Below, one piece after another: positions 53,506 to 63,625 of a stretch of DNA of 64,000 bases (position 1 is its first letter; each line of letters starts with the position of its first letter). Below the pieces are notes generated by a model, which worked only from the letters and a program-made list of their open reading frames with translations, was not told the DNA's origin and did not search any database. The DNA comes from Edaphobacter aggregans DSM 19364. GTDB lineage: Bacteria > Acidobacteriota > Terriglobia > Terriglobales > Acidobacteriaceae. The stretch spans positions 124,001 through 188,000 of the forward strand of contig NZ_JQKI01000002.1 of assembly GCF_000745965.1 (NCBI RefSeq), written 5' to 3'. A program made the position numbers and the translations under genes.

Positions 53506-53894
53506 GCGATACAGGGAGCTCTTATCTGCTCGATACGAATATGGCGATCTGGCTGGACAGGGATATAAAGCGAGTGTCGCTTGCTGTACTCAAAGTTCTG
53601 CAGGAGAGTGACTCTAGACTCTATGTGAGCGCAGTCTCGTTCTGGGAGTTGTCGATCAAACAGGGTCTGGGAAAGATCGATGGCGACATTCGTCTGGAAC
53701 GGTCCTTGGAGACGTACGGGATGCAGGAGCTGGGCATCAGTTCGAAGTACACCGATACCGTGAGAGGTCTGCCGATGCTGCATGGCGATCCGTTCGATCG
53801 GATGCTGGTGGCTCAGGCGATGGTGGAGGGGATGGTGCTGGTGACGGGCGATCGTCGGCTGGCCGGGTATCCGGTGGCGGTGTTGCAGGTTTAG
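53502..53894 (+). CDS. vapC: PIN-domain ribonuclease toxin, VapC family
   Basis: The 130-aa PIN toxin has YLLDTNMAIWL with the first aspartate. VSAVSFWELSIKQGLGK carries the glutamate, and HGDPFDRMLVAQAMVEG and VTGDRRL carry the later acids. All four are present, so it should be an active Mg-dependent RNase. It is translationally coupled to the antitoxin and flanked by family A hairpin repeats at 53121 and 53903. Confidence 0.92.
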   Translation: MSDTGSSYLLDTNMAIWLDRDIKRVSLAVLKVLQESDSRLYVSAVSFWELSIKQGLGKIDGDIRLERSLETYGMQELGISSKYTDTVRGLPMLHGDPFDRMLVAQAMVEGMVLVTGDRRLAGYPVAVLQV

Positions 53895-53902
53895 GGGGCG
53901 TG

Positions 53903-53941
53903 CTTCGGGCGATGGCCCACATCTGAAGATGTGGGCACCGG
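53903..53941 (+). repeat. Hairpin repeat, family A, copy 3
   Basis: This is a shorter form: CTTCGGGCGATGGCCCACATCT, gaa, AGATGTGGGCACCGG. The central cagaatcg is reduced. It lies 9 nt after the vapC stop. Confidence 0.75.
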
Positions 53942-54103
53942 CTAGATACGCATGGTTCATTTGTCATCGGGGAAATTCGTCTTCGGGGAAGGGGTCCGCT
54001 GTTGGCAGCAATTCTCTCCCGTCTTTGCACCCTTTGTATTTCCAGAAACAACTGTAGTTGAAGGCGGTATAACGCCGCCTATCCTCAGCCGACGTTCTTG
54101 GCG

Positions 54104-54626
54104 TCATGTGTACCCCAAATTGGTAGAGGCATTCTCCCGGTAACCATTCTTCTCGAAATAACTAATCCCCCAGCCTTTCTGGGTCGGTGGTTCTATGTAG
54201 TCTCGACGCGGTCGATACCACCGCTCTTTCTCTCCGATCGATACCATGGACGGAGTGAATGTATAAGGATCTATTCCAATAGCGTACCAAGCGCCTTTAC
54301 CCACGACTATGGAATTCTCCACGTGAAAAGTCGATAGAGAAGGTTACACCGGAACCTCGCCACCATTGAGGCAGTTGTACATTGTTAACATCCGCGCTCC
54401 AGTAGCAATACGATCGGTCACAAGGACTGAGATTGCTTGGCTTAGCACCGAGCTTCTTGGCTAGCCGCTGTGCGTCCTCAAAGGTGGAGTTACTTAGTTG
54501 AAGAGATCCAAGCTCGTAAAAGAGATAACGAGCACGGATCGATGGACCGAGCAGATAGGCTCCGCATAGCAAGATCATCAGAGCGAGCAGGGCGATAAGG
54601 ATGGAAGGACGGCGCAGGGATCCCAT
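54104..54626 (-). pseudogene. Unknown membrane-anchored protein, frameshifted
   Basis: From 54626 the frame encodes an N-terminal anchor (ILIALLALMILLCGAYLLG), then ELGSLQLSNSTFEDAQRLAKKLGA and CDRSYCYWSADVNN, with GVTFSIDF near the end. At about 54315-54325 it shifts to another frame that continues FHVENSIVVGKGAWYAIGID, then VSIGEKERWYRP and a stop at 54104. The join is smooth, so one gene of about 173 aa has lost its frame by one base. The family was not recognised. The DNA is more AT-rich than the core genes, suggesting acquisition. Confidence 0.6.
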
Positions 54627-54680
54627 CTGGTTATATGGAATTTATCTGTTGAATCAGGGCGGTGTGAAGAGATTTGATTG

Positions 54681-54733
54681 CGATCGTCCTTCGGACGATG
54701 TCCCACATCTCAGAATCGAGATGTGGGGCACCC
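54681..54733 (+). repeat. Hairpin repeat, family A, copy 4
   Basis: It is nearly identical to copy 2: CGTCcttcGGACG followed by CCCACATCTCagaatcGAGATGTGGGGCACCC. It lies immediately before the holA 3'-end copy. Confidence 0.8.
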
Positions 54734-54746
54734 GTATTCGTGGACG

Positions 54747-54940
54747 TTACAGTTCCATTGCGAATTGCATCGATGGATCGAATGCGCTGGGCTTGGGTTC
54801 GGTGGCGAGGTCGAGGACGAGGCGTTCGAGGACGAGGAGTTTGTTGGCGGGGGAGCTGCGGAGTTCTAGGTCGGCTTGGGCTACGAGGCGGAGGGCTCGG
54901 GTGAGTTCGCGGCGGGATTTGTAGCGGCGGGCCAGTTCGA
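54747..54940 (-). pseudogene. Duplicate of the holA 3' end
   Basis: The minus-strand frame encodes ARRYKSRRELTRALRLVAQA, then DLELRSSPANKLLVLERLVL and a stop after FDPSMQFAMEL. It copies the last 60 or so codons of holA (57466-57648) in the same orientation, at about 90% DNA identity. Most changes are at third positions (residue changes include R to Q, T to S, A to S and L to M). The rest of holA is absent. The pattern of changes suggests it diverged while part of a working holA elsewhere. Confidence 0.85.
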
Positions 54941-55104
54941 TTTGGCTGCACCGAGGAGGGCAATCGCCAAGAATGCTAAGGTGATTTTTTTGTCTGGCCA
55001 GGGGTTGGAACTTCGGTGCAGAGTAGGTTGAAGACGATCCGACCCTGTGCGGCTGATGCATCCTAATCCCCCAACTAAAGGAAAGTGTACTCAGGCCCTC
55101 AAGG

Positions 55105-55134
55105 AGAAGCCCGGCATGATGCCGGGCTTCTCGT
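55105..55134. terminator. Terminator of the secreted-protein gene
   Basis: A perfect 10-bp stem (gaagcccggc/gccgggcttc) with a 6-nt loop that adds one more pair. It lies 59 nt past the stop of the leftward gene at 55193. Confidence 0.75.
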
Positions 55135-55192
55135 TCTTACCTGAGAGATTGTAACAAGGGCCCTCAAGCGTGCTGGATCTGTGGAGGTACCG

Positions 55193-57127
55193 CTATGGTG
55201 TGACCTTGACGATACGTGTCCCCCAGTTCCCCAAGGCGGCGCGGGTGTTGCCACAGGTTCCCAATGGTGAGGAGGAGATGTATTGCGACAGGGTGCAGGT
55301 CTGTCCGATGTACTCCTGCCCAAACCAGATCGAGTTGCCGTCGACCGCGGCGGCTCCATAGTCTCCCCAGCGGGTGCCGAAGCCCTCTACCCGATAGCCT
55401 GTGAAGCCATCCTGCGCGCCAACGCCGGCGGCCGCGATTTGAATATCGCCTGCGCCTGCGAGGGCGTCCAGACTGGCAAACCCAACGCTGGGATAGTTCG
55501 CAGGTCCGGTCGCAGTAAAGGAGAGAACGCCTCTTCCGCTCTGCGTTACGGCGACGGTCCCGTAGGTTACGTCCAGATTCGGGTCTGCAAGGTAGCCCTG
55601 GTTGTCGACGGTCGCTACTGGAGTTCCTCCGTCCGCTTTTGGATGGAGTACGAAGTAGGCTAGTCCTGAGCTTCCGTAGGTCACTCCGTCGAAGGTGATG
55701 CCGGTTCCAAGCGCGCTCCAGAGTCTTCCGTTGGCGTAGTAGACCTGCCCCATGCGTGAATCGTTCGCAGCGAGTGGGCTAATCACCTCTGTGAAAGGAT
55801 CCGCAACTCCGATCAGGAGGTTCGAGCAGGCTGGGAGATTGAAGCATTGCCCCAGAGGAAAGTCGATGTTACCTCCTCCGGGAGCCATACCGACGCCATT
55901 GGTTCCTACTCCCGGCTGACGAGCAAAATCGGGAATGGCATAGGCCTGGGTATTGACGATGGAGCTGGTGAGAGTGGGCGCACCTCCGCGGGAGAGAGCC
56001 TTGGTATTGGTCAGGGACCACAACTGCAGCCGGTTATCTACGCCGCTGTCCTGAAAGACAGCGAGGGAGCTGAGGAAGTATTCGGTTCCACCGAACTCAG
56101 ACGGCGATGGGCCGGCGGAGATCGCTGGCCATACCGTGAAGCCCGGCAGACCGGATGCGGTGTTGGTTGATGGATCTCCCGTGTTGTATTGGACGACGGT
56201 GATGCTGGCACCATTGGAAGCAATGGCCTGCTTGGAGATGGCGTAGATCTGGGCTCCGATAAAGCCGCCCGCGAACAAGGGGAATTCGTTGGTGGTAAGG
56301 TATATCCCGTTTCCGTCAGCGCCGATATGGGGGTAGTCTCCCAGGCATGCGCCTCCGGGACAGTGATGGTTGGGCGTACCGTCGGTTCCGTCATCCTGCG
56401 CGGGGATGCGGTAGATGGTCCAGGTGCCGAGCGGATCGGCGCTCTGGCTCACGGCCAAATCAAGATGATTCTTGCCGGAGAGTGCAGATGTCGTTCCCGT
56501 TCTGTCGAGGGTGAGAGCAAGGTGGAACCAGCGTTGCGTGTCCTGATCGAAGTAGCAGCTTGGGTCGGTAATTTGGGGACCGAAAGCGCCGGTTGTGCGA
56601 TCGATGGCATGAGGATAGCCGTAGAACTGATTCAGAGAGACGACTCCCCTGACGATATTGCCCGATGAGTCGAAGACACGAAGAACATCGTTGGTCGATT
56701 CGAGAACAAAGCCGTTTCCGGCGCACAGGCCCTGATCCGGAGGCTCGACGGAGAACTGATTTCCGCCGTCGGCGAAACGTTGCTGGAAGAAGCTGAGCCC
56801 GTCGACGCTGAGATTCACTACTGGATTCGACTTCGAATGAGATTTGCCGGACATGTTTACGCCCGGTCCCTTGGGGTGATTGTCGATTCGGCGGTTTATG
56901 TGGACAGCGCCCGTTGCGTCGTTGCCGTTATCATGCTCGACGGCGGATAGAGCAGAGTCAAGCTCCGGGCCGGAGCCGATGTCCACGCCAAGGGAAGATT
57001 CGCTGAACGACCCAGTCCCGCTGGAGGAAATCTGACGTGTTTGTGCGGCTGCTGTTGCTGCCGTGAAGGCAACGATGCAGGCAAATGTAAGGAACCCAAT
57101 TGGTTCCATTCGCATAAAGAGCTTCAT
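55193..57127 (-). CDS. Secreted protein of unknown function, 644 aa
   Basis: A signal peptide (FLTFACIVAFTAATAAAQT) is followed by a Ser/Asn-rich stretch and a large beta-rich domain with Trp/Tyr/Asp motifs: SVEPPDQGLCAGNGFV, DPSCYFDQDTQRWFHLAL, GDYPHIGADGNGIYLTTNEF and GTRWGDYGAAAVDG. This pattern suggests a beta-propeller or sialidase-like surface protein. Paired cysteines fit an exported protein. I recognise no family or active site. It lies between holA and the stray holA 3' copy, so it may be acquired cargo. Confidence 0.72.
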   Translation of the reverse strand: MKLFMRMEPIGFLTFACIVAFTAATAAAQTRQISSSGTGSFSESSLGVDIGSGPELDSALSAVEHDNGNDATGAVHINRRIDNHPKGPGVNMSGKSHSKSNPVVNLSVDGLSFFQQRFADGGNQFSVEPPDQGLCAGNGFVLESTNDVLRVFDSSGNIVRGVVSLNQFYGYPHAIDRTTGAFGPQITDPSCYFDQDTQRWFHLALTLDRTGTTSALSGKNHLDLAVSQSADPLGTWTIYRIPAQDDGTDGTPNHHCPGGACLGDYPHIGADGNGIYLTTNEFPLFAGGFIGAQIYAISKQAIASNGASITVVQYNTGDPSTNTASGLPGFTVWPAISAGPSPSEFGGTEYFLSSLAVFQDSGVDNRLQLWSLTNTKALSRGGAPTLTSSIVNTQAYAIPDFARQPGVGTNGVGMAPGGGNIDFPLGQCFNLPACSNLLIGVADPFTEVISPLAANDSRMGQVYYANGRLWSALGTGITFDGVTYGSSGLAYFVLHPKADGGTPVATVDNQGYLADPNLDVTYGTVAVTQSGRGVLSFTATGPANYPSVGFASLDALAGAGDIQIAAAGVGAQDGFTGYRVEGFGTRWGDYGAAAVDGNSIWFGQEYIGQTCTLSQYISSSPLGTCGNTRAALGNWGTRIVKVTP

Positions 57128-57465
57128 TTTTTAGCCTCGTTGAACGTTGTGACAAAGTCTTCAGGTCGATTGTTGCTGGATGGTGGAGAAGAGGGCGCGA
57201 ACCAACCAGCCACAGATTGGTGCACAAGGCGCAAGTAATTTAGGGGTAGTCCCGCTGATGGTCGTGGCGTGATTCCGGCCGCCAGCCGGCACTCATCAAC
57301 TCTGAGTCCGTCGAAGACATAGGTGTCCTCCAGACTGGTTCCTAACGAGGGTTCGATTGCTGTCGTCGAAAACGCCTACTTATACCCCGATTCGCGACGG
57401 TAATGCAATGCGCAAATGTTTGCGGGGGTTCAGTTAGGCGGCAGCAGCAACAGCGGCAGTAGTGA
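57128..57465. other. Intergenic region upstream of the secreted-protein gene
   Basis: These 338 bp between holA and the next leftward gene must hold that gene's promoter. No ORF or repeat was recognised and the holA stop has no clear terminator. Confidence 0.45.
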
Positions 57466-58725
57466 CTAGAGCTCCATCGCGAACTGCAACGCTGGATCGA
57501 ATGCGGTGGGCTTCGGTTCGGTGGCGAGGTCGAGGACGAGTCGTTCGAGGACGAGGAGTTTGTTGGCGGGGGAGCTGCGGAGTTCGAGGTCGGCTCGGGC
57601 TACTAGGCGGAGGGCTCGGGTGAGCTCGCGGCGGGATTTGTAGCGGCGTGCCTGGCGGATGAGGTCGTCGGCGGCGAAGGGGGGCATGCGGAAGCCCTGC
57701 CAGAGGACCTGCCAGATGGCGCGTGAGTCGCGGACGTTCTTCTCGAGGATGATGAGCATCTGGCGGAAGGTGCGGGCGAGCATGTAGAGGTGGCCGATGG
57801 CGGCGTCCTCGCCACCGTCGGAGGCGTTGAGGAGGCCGTGGAGGAGGGCGAGGGCGCGGGGGCGGTCCTTGGAACTGATGGCGTCGGTGAGCTCGTAGAG
57901 GGAGCGCTGCTTGGCCGCGAGGACCATGGTCTCGACGTCGCCGAGGGTGACTCGGTTGCGGGCGAGGGACTCTACCGGGGGATGCTGTGGCGCTTCGGAC
58001 GAAATGCGGGGGTTCTTCCCCTTCGGCTCGCTTTGCTCGCTCAGGGTCAGAATGACGGAATTTGGGACAGCGGGGGCGGAGACGTAGAGGAGGAGCTTTT
58101 CGAATTCGGAGGCGATGAGCATCATGTCGGCTCCGAGGGAGTCGACGAGCTCGCGGGCGGCGTCGGGGTCGAAGCGGACGTTGCGGGACTCGGCGGTGGA
58201 GGTGACCCAGCGGATGGCGTCGTTTTCGTCGACGCGGGCTAGCTCGACGATGCCGCACGAGTCGCCGAGGGTCTCGCGGATGCGCTCGAAGCGCTCCTTG
58301 TCCTGGTAGTCCATCTTGCGGATGTCGGTGGGGATGCGGAGGTGGTCGGCGACGAAGAGGATGAGCGCCTGGGGGTTGGGCGAGCGGAAGTAGGCGTCGA
58401 TGGCGGCGAACTCTTCTTTTTTGGAGCCGCGGCCGTAGAGGGTCTTGAGGTTGCGGAGGAAGAGGACCTGGAAGGGCGCCATGAGGGATGGGGTCTGGGC
58501 GCGGTCGAGGGCCTCGAAGATGGAGGTCTCGGAGAGGTCGAGGTCGTGGAGGGCGAAGTCGCGGGAGCCCTCGGGGATGAGAGTGGAGAGGACGGCCTTA
58601 CGGCAGCGGTCGTAGAGGAAGATCTCGTCGCCGAGGAGGACGTAGCCGGGGCGGAGGGAAGACGGCGAGGCGATGTCGGCGATGAAGCGGTCGGTCGGGG
58701 CGAAGCTTCGCAGGGACGTGGCCAT
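57466..58725 (-). CDS. holA: DNA polymerase III subunit delta
   Basis: The 419-aa clamp-loader subunit opens the sliding clamp. Its N-terminal part has YVLLGDEIFLYDRC and ALDRAQTPSLMAPFQVLFLRNL, and the middle has LGADMMLIASEFEKLLLYV. The C-terminal collar starts near VTLGDVETMVLAAKQRSLYELTDAIS. Residues 223-243 (SVILTLSEQSEPKGKNPRISS) are not delta sequence but the translation of a family B repeat read in frame. It would explain the extra length over the usual 330-340 aa. Its ATG overlaps the lptE stop (TAATG). Confidence 0.92.
   Translation of the reverse strand: MATSLRSFAPTDRFIADIASPSSLRPGYVLLGDEIFLYDRCRKAVLSTLIPEGSRDFALHDLDLSETSIFEALDRAQTPSLMAPFQVLFLRNLKTLYGRGSKKEEFAAIDAYFRSPNPQALILFVADHLRIPTDIRKMDYQDKERFERIRETLGDSCGIVELARVDENDAIRWVTSTAESRNVRFDPDAARELVDSLGADMMLIASEFEKLLLYVSAPAVPNSVILTLSEQSEPKGKNPRISSEAPQHPPVESLARNRVTLGDVETMVLAAKQRSLYELTDAISSKDRPRALALLHGLLNASDGGEDAAIGHLYMLARTFRQMLIILEKNVRDSRAIWQVLWQGFRMPPFAADDLIRQARRYKSRRELTRALRLVARADLELRSSPANKLLVLERLVLDLATEPKPTAFDPALQFAMEL
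57994..58056 (-). repeat. Family B repeat inserted in frame within holA
   Basis: On the minus strand the unit reads GTCATTCTGACCCTGAGCGA, then GCAAAGCGAGCCGAAGGGGA and AGAACCCCCGCATTTCGTCC. It is an extended version of the elements at 33677 and 51895. The insert adds 21 codons with no stop. Confidence 0.8.
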
Positions 58726-59243
58726 TAGAACGACTCCAGCATATCGCTGACGATGGTCTGGGCGAAGTCTCGTGACATGCGCGAGATGGCGGGGGAACCT
58801 TCCTGGATAAATAGGCTGAGGTCCTGGGTGGACTGGTATTGCTCACGGAAGGTGATGGCGTCGTTGCGGTAGAGGACGGTGCCGTCGTGGGCGATGAGGA
58901 CGACACGGGCGGTGACGGCGACGAGGTAGCTGGAGGTCTGGCTTGTGGTGGCGTCGTAGGTGAGCGGCGTGATGGTCTGGGTGAGGATGGTGCCGCGGAG
59001 GGTGGCGTCGGCGTCGGCGGAGTCGGAGTTGAGGACGCGATAGCTGGTGCGGGTGTTGAGCTCGCGGACGACGGCCTGGGTGAAGGCCATCTCGGTGCGG
59101 TAGGCCTGGACGCGGGTGGCGAAGATGGGAACGGAGAGGGTGCGGACGTTCGCAGGGATGTGTGTGGCCGAGCCGGCGGTGTGGTAGCCGCAGCCGGTGA
59201 GCAGGGTGGAGAGGACGACTAGGGTTGCGGCGCGGAGCTTCAT
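58725..59243 (-). CDS. lptE: LPS-assembly lipoprotein LptE-like
   Basis: The 172-aa lipoprotein has a lipobox (LLTGCGYH) and the family start YHTAGSATHIPANVRTLSVPIF. Later segments are FTQAVVRELNTRTSYRV and a beta-rich region ending SRDFAQTIVSDMLESF. In the outer membrane LptE plugs the LptD barrel that inserts LPS. The lptE-holA order is common in Gram-negative bacteria and supports the call. The downstream holA start overlaps its stop. Confidence 0.87.
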   Translation of the reverse strand: MKLRAATLVVLSTLLTGCGYHTAGSATHIPANVRTLSVPIFATRVQAYRTEMAFTQAVVRELNTRTSYRVLNSDSADADATLRGTILTQTITPLTYDATTSQTSSYLVAVTARVVLIAHDGTVLYRNDAITFREQYQSTQDLSLFIQEGSPAISRMSRDFAQTIVSDMLESF

Positions 59244-59292
59244 GCGGTTGGTTCTATTGTCGCATTGGGCGCGGTTGTGGACGGCTGTGGGA

Positions 59293-59336
59293 GAGAAGCG
59301 GGTTTTCTCCGCTGCGCGGCTGCGGTCGAAATGACA
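59293..59336. repeat. Short interspersed repeat, family C
   Basis: gagaagcgggttttctccgc then tgcgcggctgcggtcgaaatgaca. A longer relative lies at 61618-61697. It is intergenic between ftsH and lptE. Confidence 0.55.
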
Positions 59337-59358
59337 CGGATGTGAAGTGAGGGGAAAA

Positions 59359-59391
59359 AAGAAGAGGCAGCCACGGGGGCTGCCTCTTCTT
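59359..59391 (-). terminator. ftsH terminator
   Basis: A perfect 14-bp stem (aagaagaggcagcc/ggctgcctcttctt) lies 20 nt past the ftsH stop. It is followed on the minus strand by TTTTTTCCCC. Confidence 0.88.
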
Positions 59392-59411
59392 CGATGCTGG
59401 GTTAGACGTCG

Positions 59412-61331
<1,920 letters not shown>

Positions 61332-61701
61332 TGCGTGTTCCTCATTTTCCGGCCTGCATTGCCTTGTGCTGCGCGGTTGGCTATGTCAGCCCCGGGCCAC
61401 TCTCGCGGCCGAAGCCTTGAGAAGAGCCTACATCGTTAGACGATATCGATAAAGGAATGTTCCCTGGCAGTCGCCAGGAAATACCCGGCACCACAGTAAC
61501 GGTCCTATCCCCGTCAACTAATTAAGATTCTACTCTCTGGTTGAAAGATTCAGGGGCCGGAAGAACGAAGTCGATGCAACTAAGGGGTGAGGGGTCCTGG
61601 GGCGGGCTTGGGTGTTAGAGAAGCAGGTTTCTCCACTCCGCCCCATTCGACTCGGCTCGGCTGCTCAGGGGCTCGGGTCGAAATGGCAGACATTTTCAGG
61701 C
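61332..61701. other. ftsH-tilS intergenic region
   Basis: The ftsH promoter must lie here. A perfect 6-bp hairpin CCTGGC-agtc-GCCAGG occurs at 61463-61478, and a TTGACG at about 61510 points towards ftsH without a clear -10. The right half contains a family C repeat. No gene is supported. Confidence 0.45.
61618..61697. repeat. Short interspersed repeat, family C, long form
   Basis: gagaagcaggtttctccact at the start and gggtcgaaatggcagacatt at the end match the element at 59293-59336, with a GC-rich insertion between. It abuts the tilS stop. Confidence 0.55.
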
Positions 61702-62778
61702 TCAGGAGAGATCGAGGAAGAGGCGGATCTCGCGGGCGGAGCGTTCGGCTCTGAGGCCCTGGGCGAGATGGACGGAGGCTCCGGTGCGGGCGGCGACCGT
61801 GGGCACGGTTGCGAAACCGCCGAGGGCGAGCAGACGGGTGGTGTCGTCGAAGCTGAGGCGTGATCCGAGCTGGCGGGCGGCGGCACGGAGGATGCGGCGG
61901 CGGAGGGCGGGGTCGAGCGTGCGGAGGCGTTCGAGCTCGATGGAGATGGAGGAGGAGCCGGATGTCGTTGAGACGGCACGGCCGCCGCCGCGGACGGGCT
62001 TGCCGGGGAGGAGCAACTGGGGGAGGAGACGGGCTAGTTCGGCCTGCCATCTGGACTCCTCTTCGCGGGCGAGTTCGGCGAGGTTGGCGAGGGTCTGGTC
62101 GATGGAGGGGTTGAAGGTGCGGAGCTGGGGGAGGAGCTCGTGGCGGATGCGGTTGCGGGTGTAGGCGGTGTCGGTGTTGGTGGAGTCGATGCGCCAGGCC
62201 TGGTTGCGGGTGCGGAGGAAGGATTCGACCTCCGAGCGGCGGGTGGCGAGGAGCGGACGGAGGATTCGGCCGGAGCGCTGCTGGGGGAGGTCGACCTGGA
62301 CGACGGGATGGATGGCGGAGAGGCCTTCGGTCCAGGCTCCGCGGAGGAGCTTCATGAGGACGGTCTCGGCCTGATCGTCGAGGGTGTGGGCGGTGAGGAC
62401 GGCGTCGGCGTGTCCGGAGGCGAGGAGGGTACGGAAGAAGGCGTAGCGCTCTTCGCGGGCGGCCTCCTCGATGGTCTCGCGATTCTGGGCAGCGCGGGCG
62501 GGGACGTCGGCGCGGTGGATGTGGAGGGGGATGTCGAGCTGGATTGCGAGGTCCTGGACGAAAGCGACGTCGGCGTCGGACTCGGCGGCCTCGCGGATGC
62601 CGTGGTGGACGTGGACGGCGGAGAGGCCGACGCCGAGCGAGTCGCGGGCCGCGGTGTTGGCTTCGAGCAGGGCGAGCAGGAGAGCGACGGAATCGGCCCC
62701 GCCGGAGACGGCCACGCAGAGGCGATCGCCGGGGCGGATGTTTTCGCGGTTGAAGGGAAGTGGTGAGAGAGCGGGCAT
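61702..62778 (-). CDS. tilS: tRNA(Ile)-lysidine synthase
   Basis: The 358-aa enzyme adds lysine to C34 of the CAU-anticodon tRNA(Ile). The PP-loop ATP motif is VAVSGGADSVALLLAL near residue 23. HVHHGIREAAESDADVAFV, LTAHTLDDQAETVLMKLLRG and DSTNTDTAYTRNRIRHELLP follow, all family signatures. The C-terminal tRNA-binding part is short and ends RLFLDLS-like, so it is a compact form. Confidence 0.93.
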   Translation of the reverse strand: MPALSPLPFNRENIRPGDRLCVAVSGGADSVALLLALLEANTAARDSLGVGLSAVHVHHGIREAAESDADVAFVQDLAIQLDIPLHIHRADVPARAAQNRETIEEAAREERYAFFRTLLASGHADAVLTAHTLDDQAETVLMKLLRGAWTEGLSAIHPVVQVDLPQQRSGRILRPLLATRRSEVESFLRTRNQAWRIDSTNTDTAYTRNRIRHELLPQLRTFNPSIDQTLANLAELAREEESRWQAELARLLPQLLLPGKPVRGGGRAVSTTSGSSSISIELERLRTLDPALRRRILRAAARQLGSRLSFDDTTRLLALGGFATVPTVAARTGASVHLAQGLRAERSAREIRLFLDLS

Positions 62779-62899
62779 GGAGCTTCCATCTTAGTTGCCC
62801 GCATGTTGTAGCGCTGTCGTAGTTGTTGAAGCTGCTGCCTTGATGACAATGCGGTGCGGTGAAGGATTTCGTTCGTCAATCTTGTATACTTCGCAGGTT

Positions 62900-63625
62900 A
62901 TGCGAGTTTTTGTGATTCTTCCGGCAGCAGGGATGGGCACGCGTATGGCGGCCGGATCTCATGCCGCGGCTCCGAAGCAGTTTCTGTCGATTGGCGGGGT
63001 TCCGGTTCTGGTGCGCTCGGTGAAGGCGTTCCTGGATGTGCCGCGTGTGGATGCGGTTTGCGTGGCAGTGCGGAGTTCGGAGCGCGAGCGAGTTGAGGCG
63101 CAGTTTCAGGAGTTCCGGCTGGGGCCGCGCGTCCACATGGTGGAGGGCGGCGACAATCGGCAGGAGTCTGTGGGCAACGCGCTGGCGGCGCTGGAGTGCG
63201 ACGACGACGATGTGGTTCTGGTGCACGACGCGGTTAGGCCACTGATCGACGCAGGGACGATCGAGAGGACGATTGACGCGGTGGCACGACACGGCGCGGC
63301 GATTGTGGGCCTGCCGGCGGTGGACACGATCAAGCAGGTAGAGCGGACCGCGGACGGCGCGATCATTACGGCGACGATTCCGCGGGAGCTGATTGTGTTG
63401 GCGCAGACGCCGCAGGGCGCGCGCGTGGGACTGCTGCGGCGAGTGTTTGCCGAGGCGGCGGCGGATGGCTTTACGGGGACCGATGAGGCGAGCCTGTTGG
63501 AGCGCGCCGGGGTAGAAGTGGCCGTGGTGGCGGGCTCGGCGCGGAACTTCAAGATCACGCAGCCGGGAGATATCGAGCTGGCGGAGTTTTATCTGCACCA
63601 GGCAGCAGTGGCAGGTGCGCGATGA
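62900..63625 (+). CDS. ispD: 2-C-methyl-D-erythritol 4-phosphate cytidylyltransferase
   Basis: The 241-aa MEP-pathway enzyme couples MEP with CTP. The nucleotide motif is VILPAAGMGTRM...PKQFLSIGG near residues 4-31. VHDAVRPLI, DTIKQV, AQTPQGAR and DEASLLERAG follow. The ATG at 62900 fits the family; the upstream in-frame ATG at 62795 does not. Its stop overlaps the ispF start by 4 nt (ATGA), so the next two pathway genes are coupled. Confidence 0.95.
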   Translation: MRVFVILPAAGMGTRMAAGSHAAAPKQFLSIGGVPVLVRSVKAFLDVPRVDAVCVAVRSSERERVEAQFQEFRLGPRVHMVEGGDNRQESVGNALAALECDDDDVVLVHDAVRPLIDAGTIERTIDAVARHGAAIVGLPAVDTIKQVERTADGAIITATIPRELIVLAQTPQGARVGLLRRVFAEAAADGFTGTDEASLLERAGVEVAVVAGSARNFKITQPGDIELAEFYLHQAAVAGAR

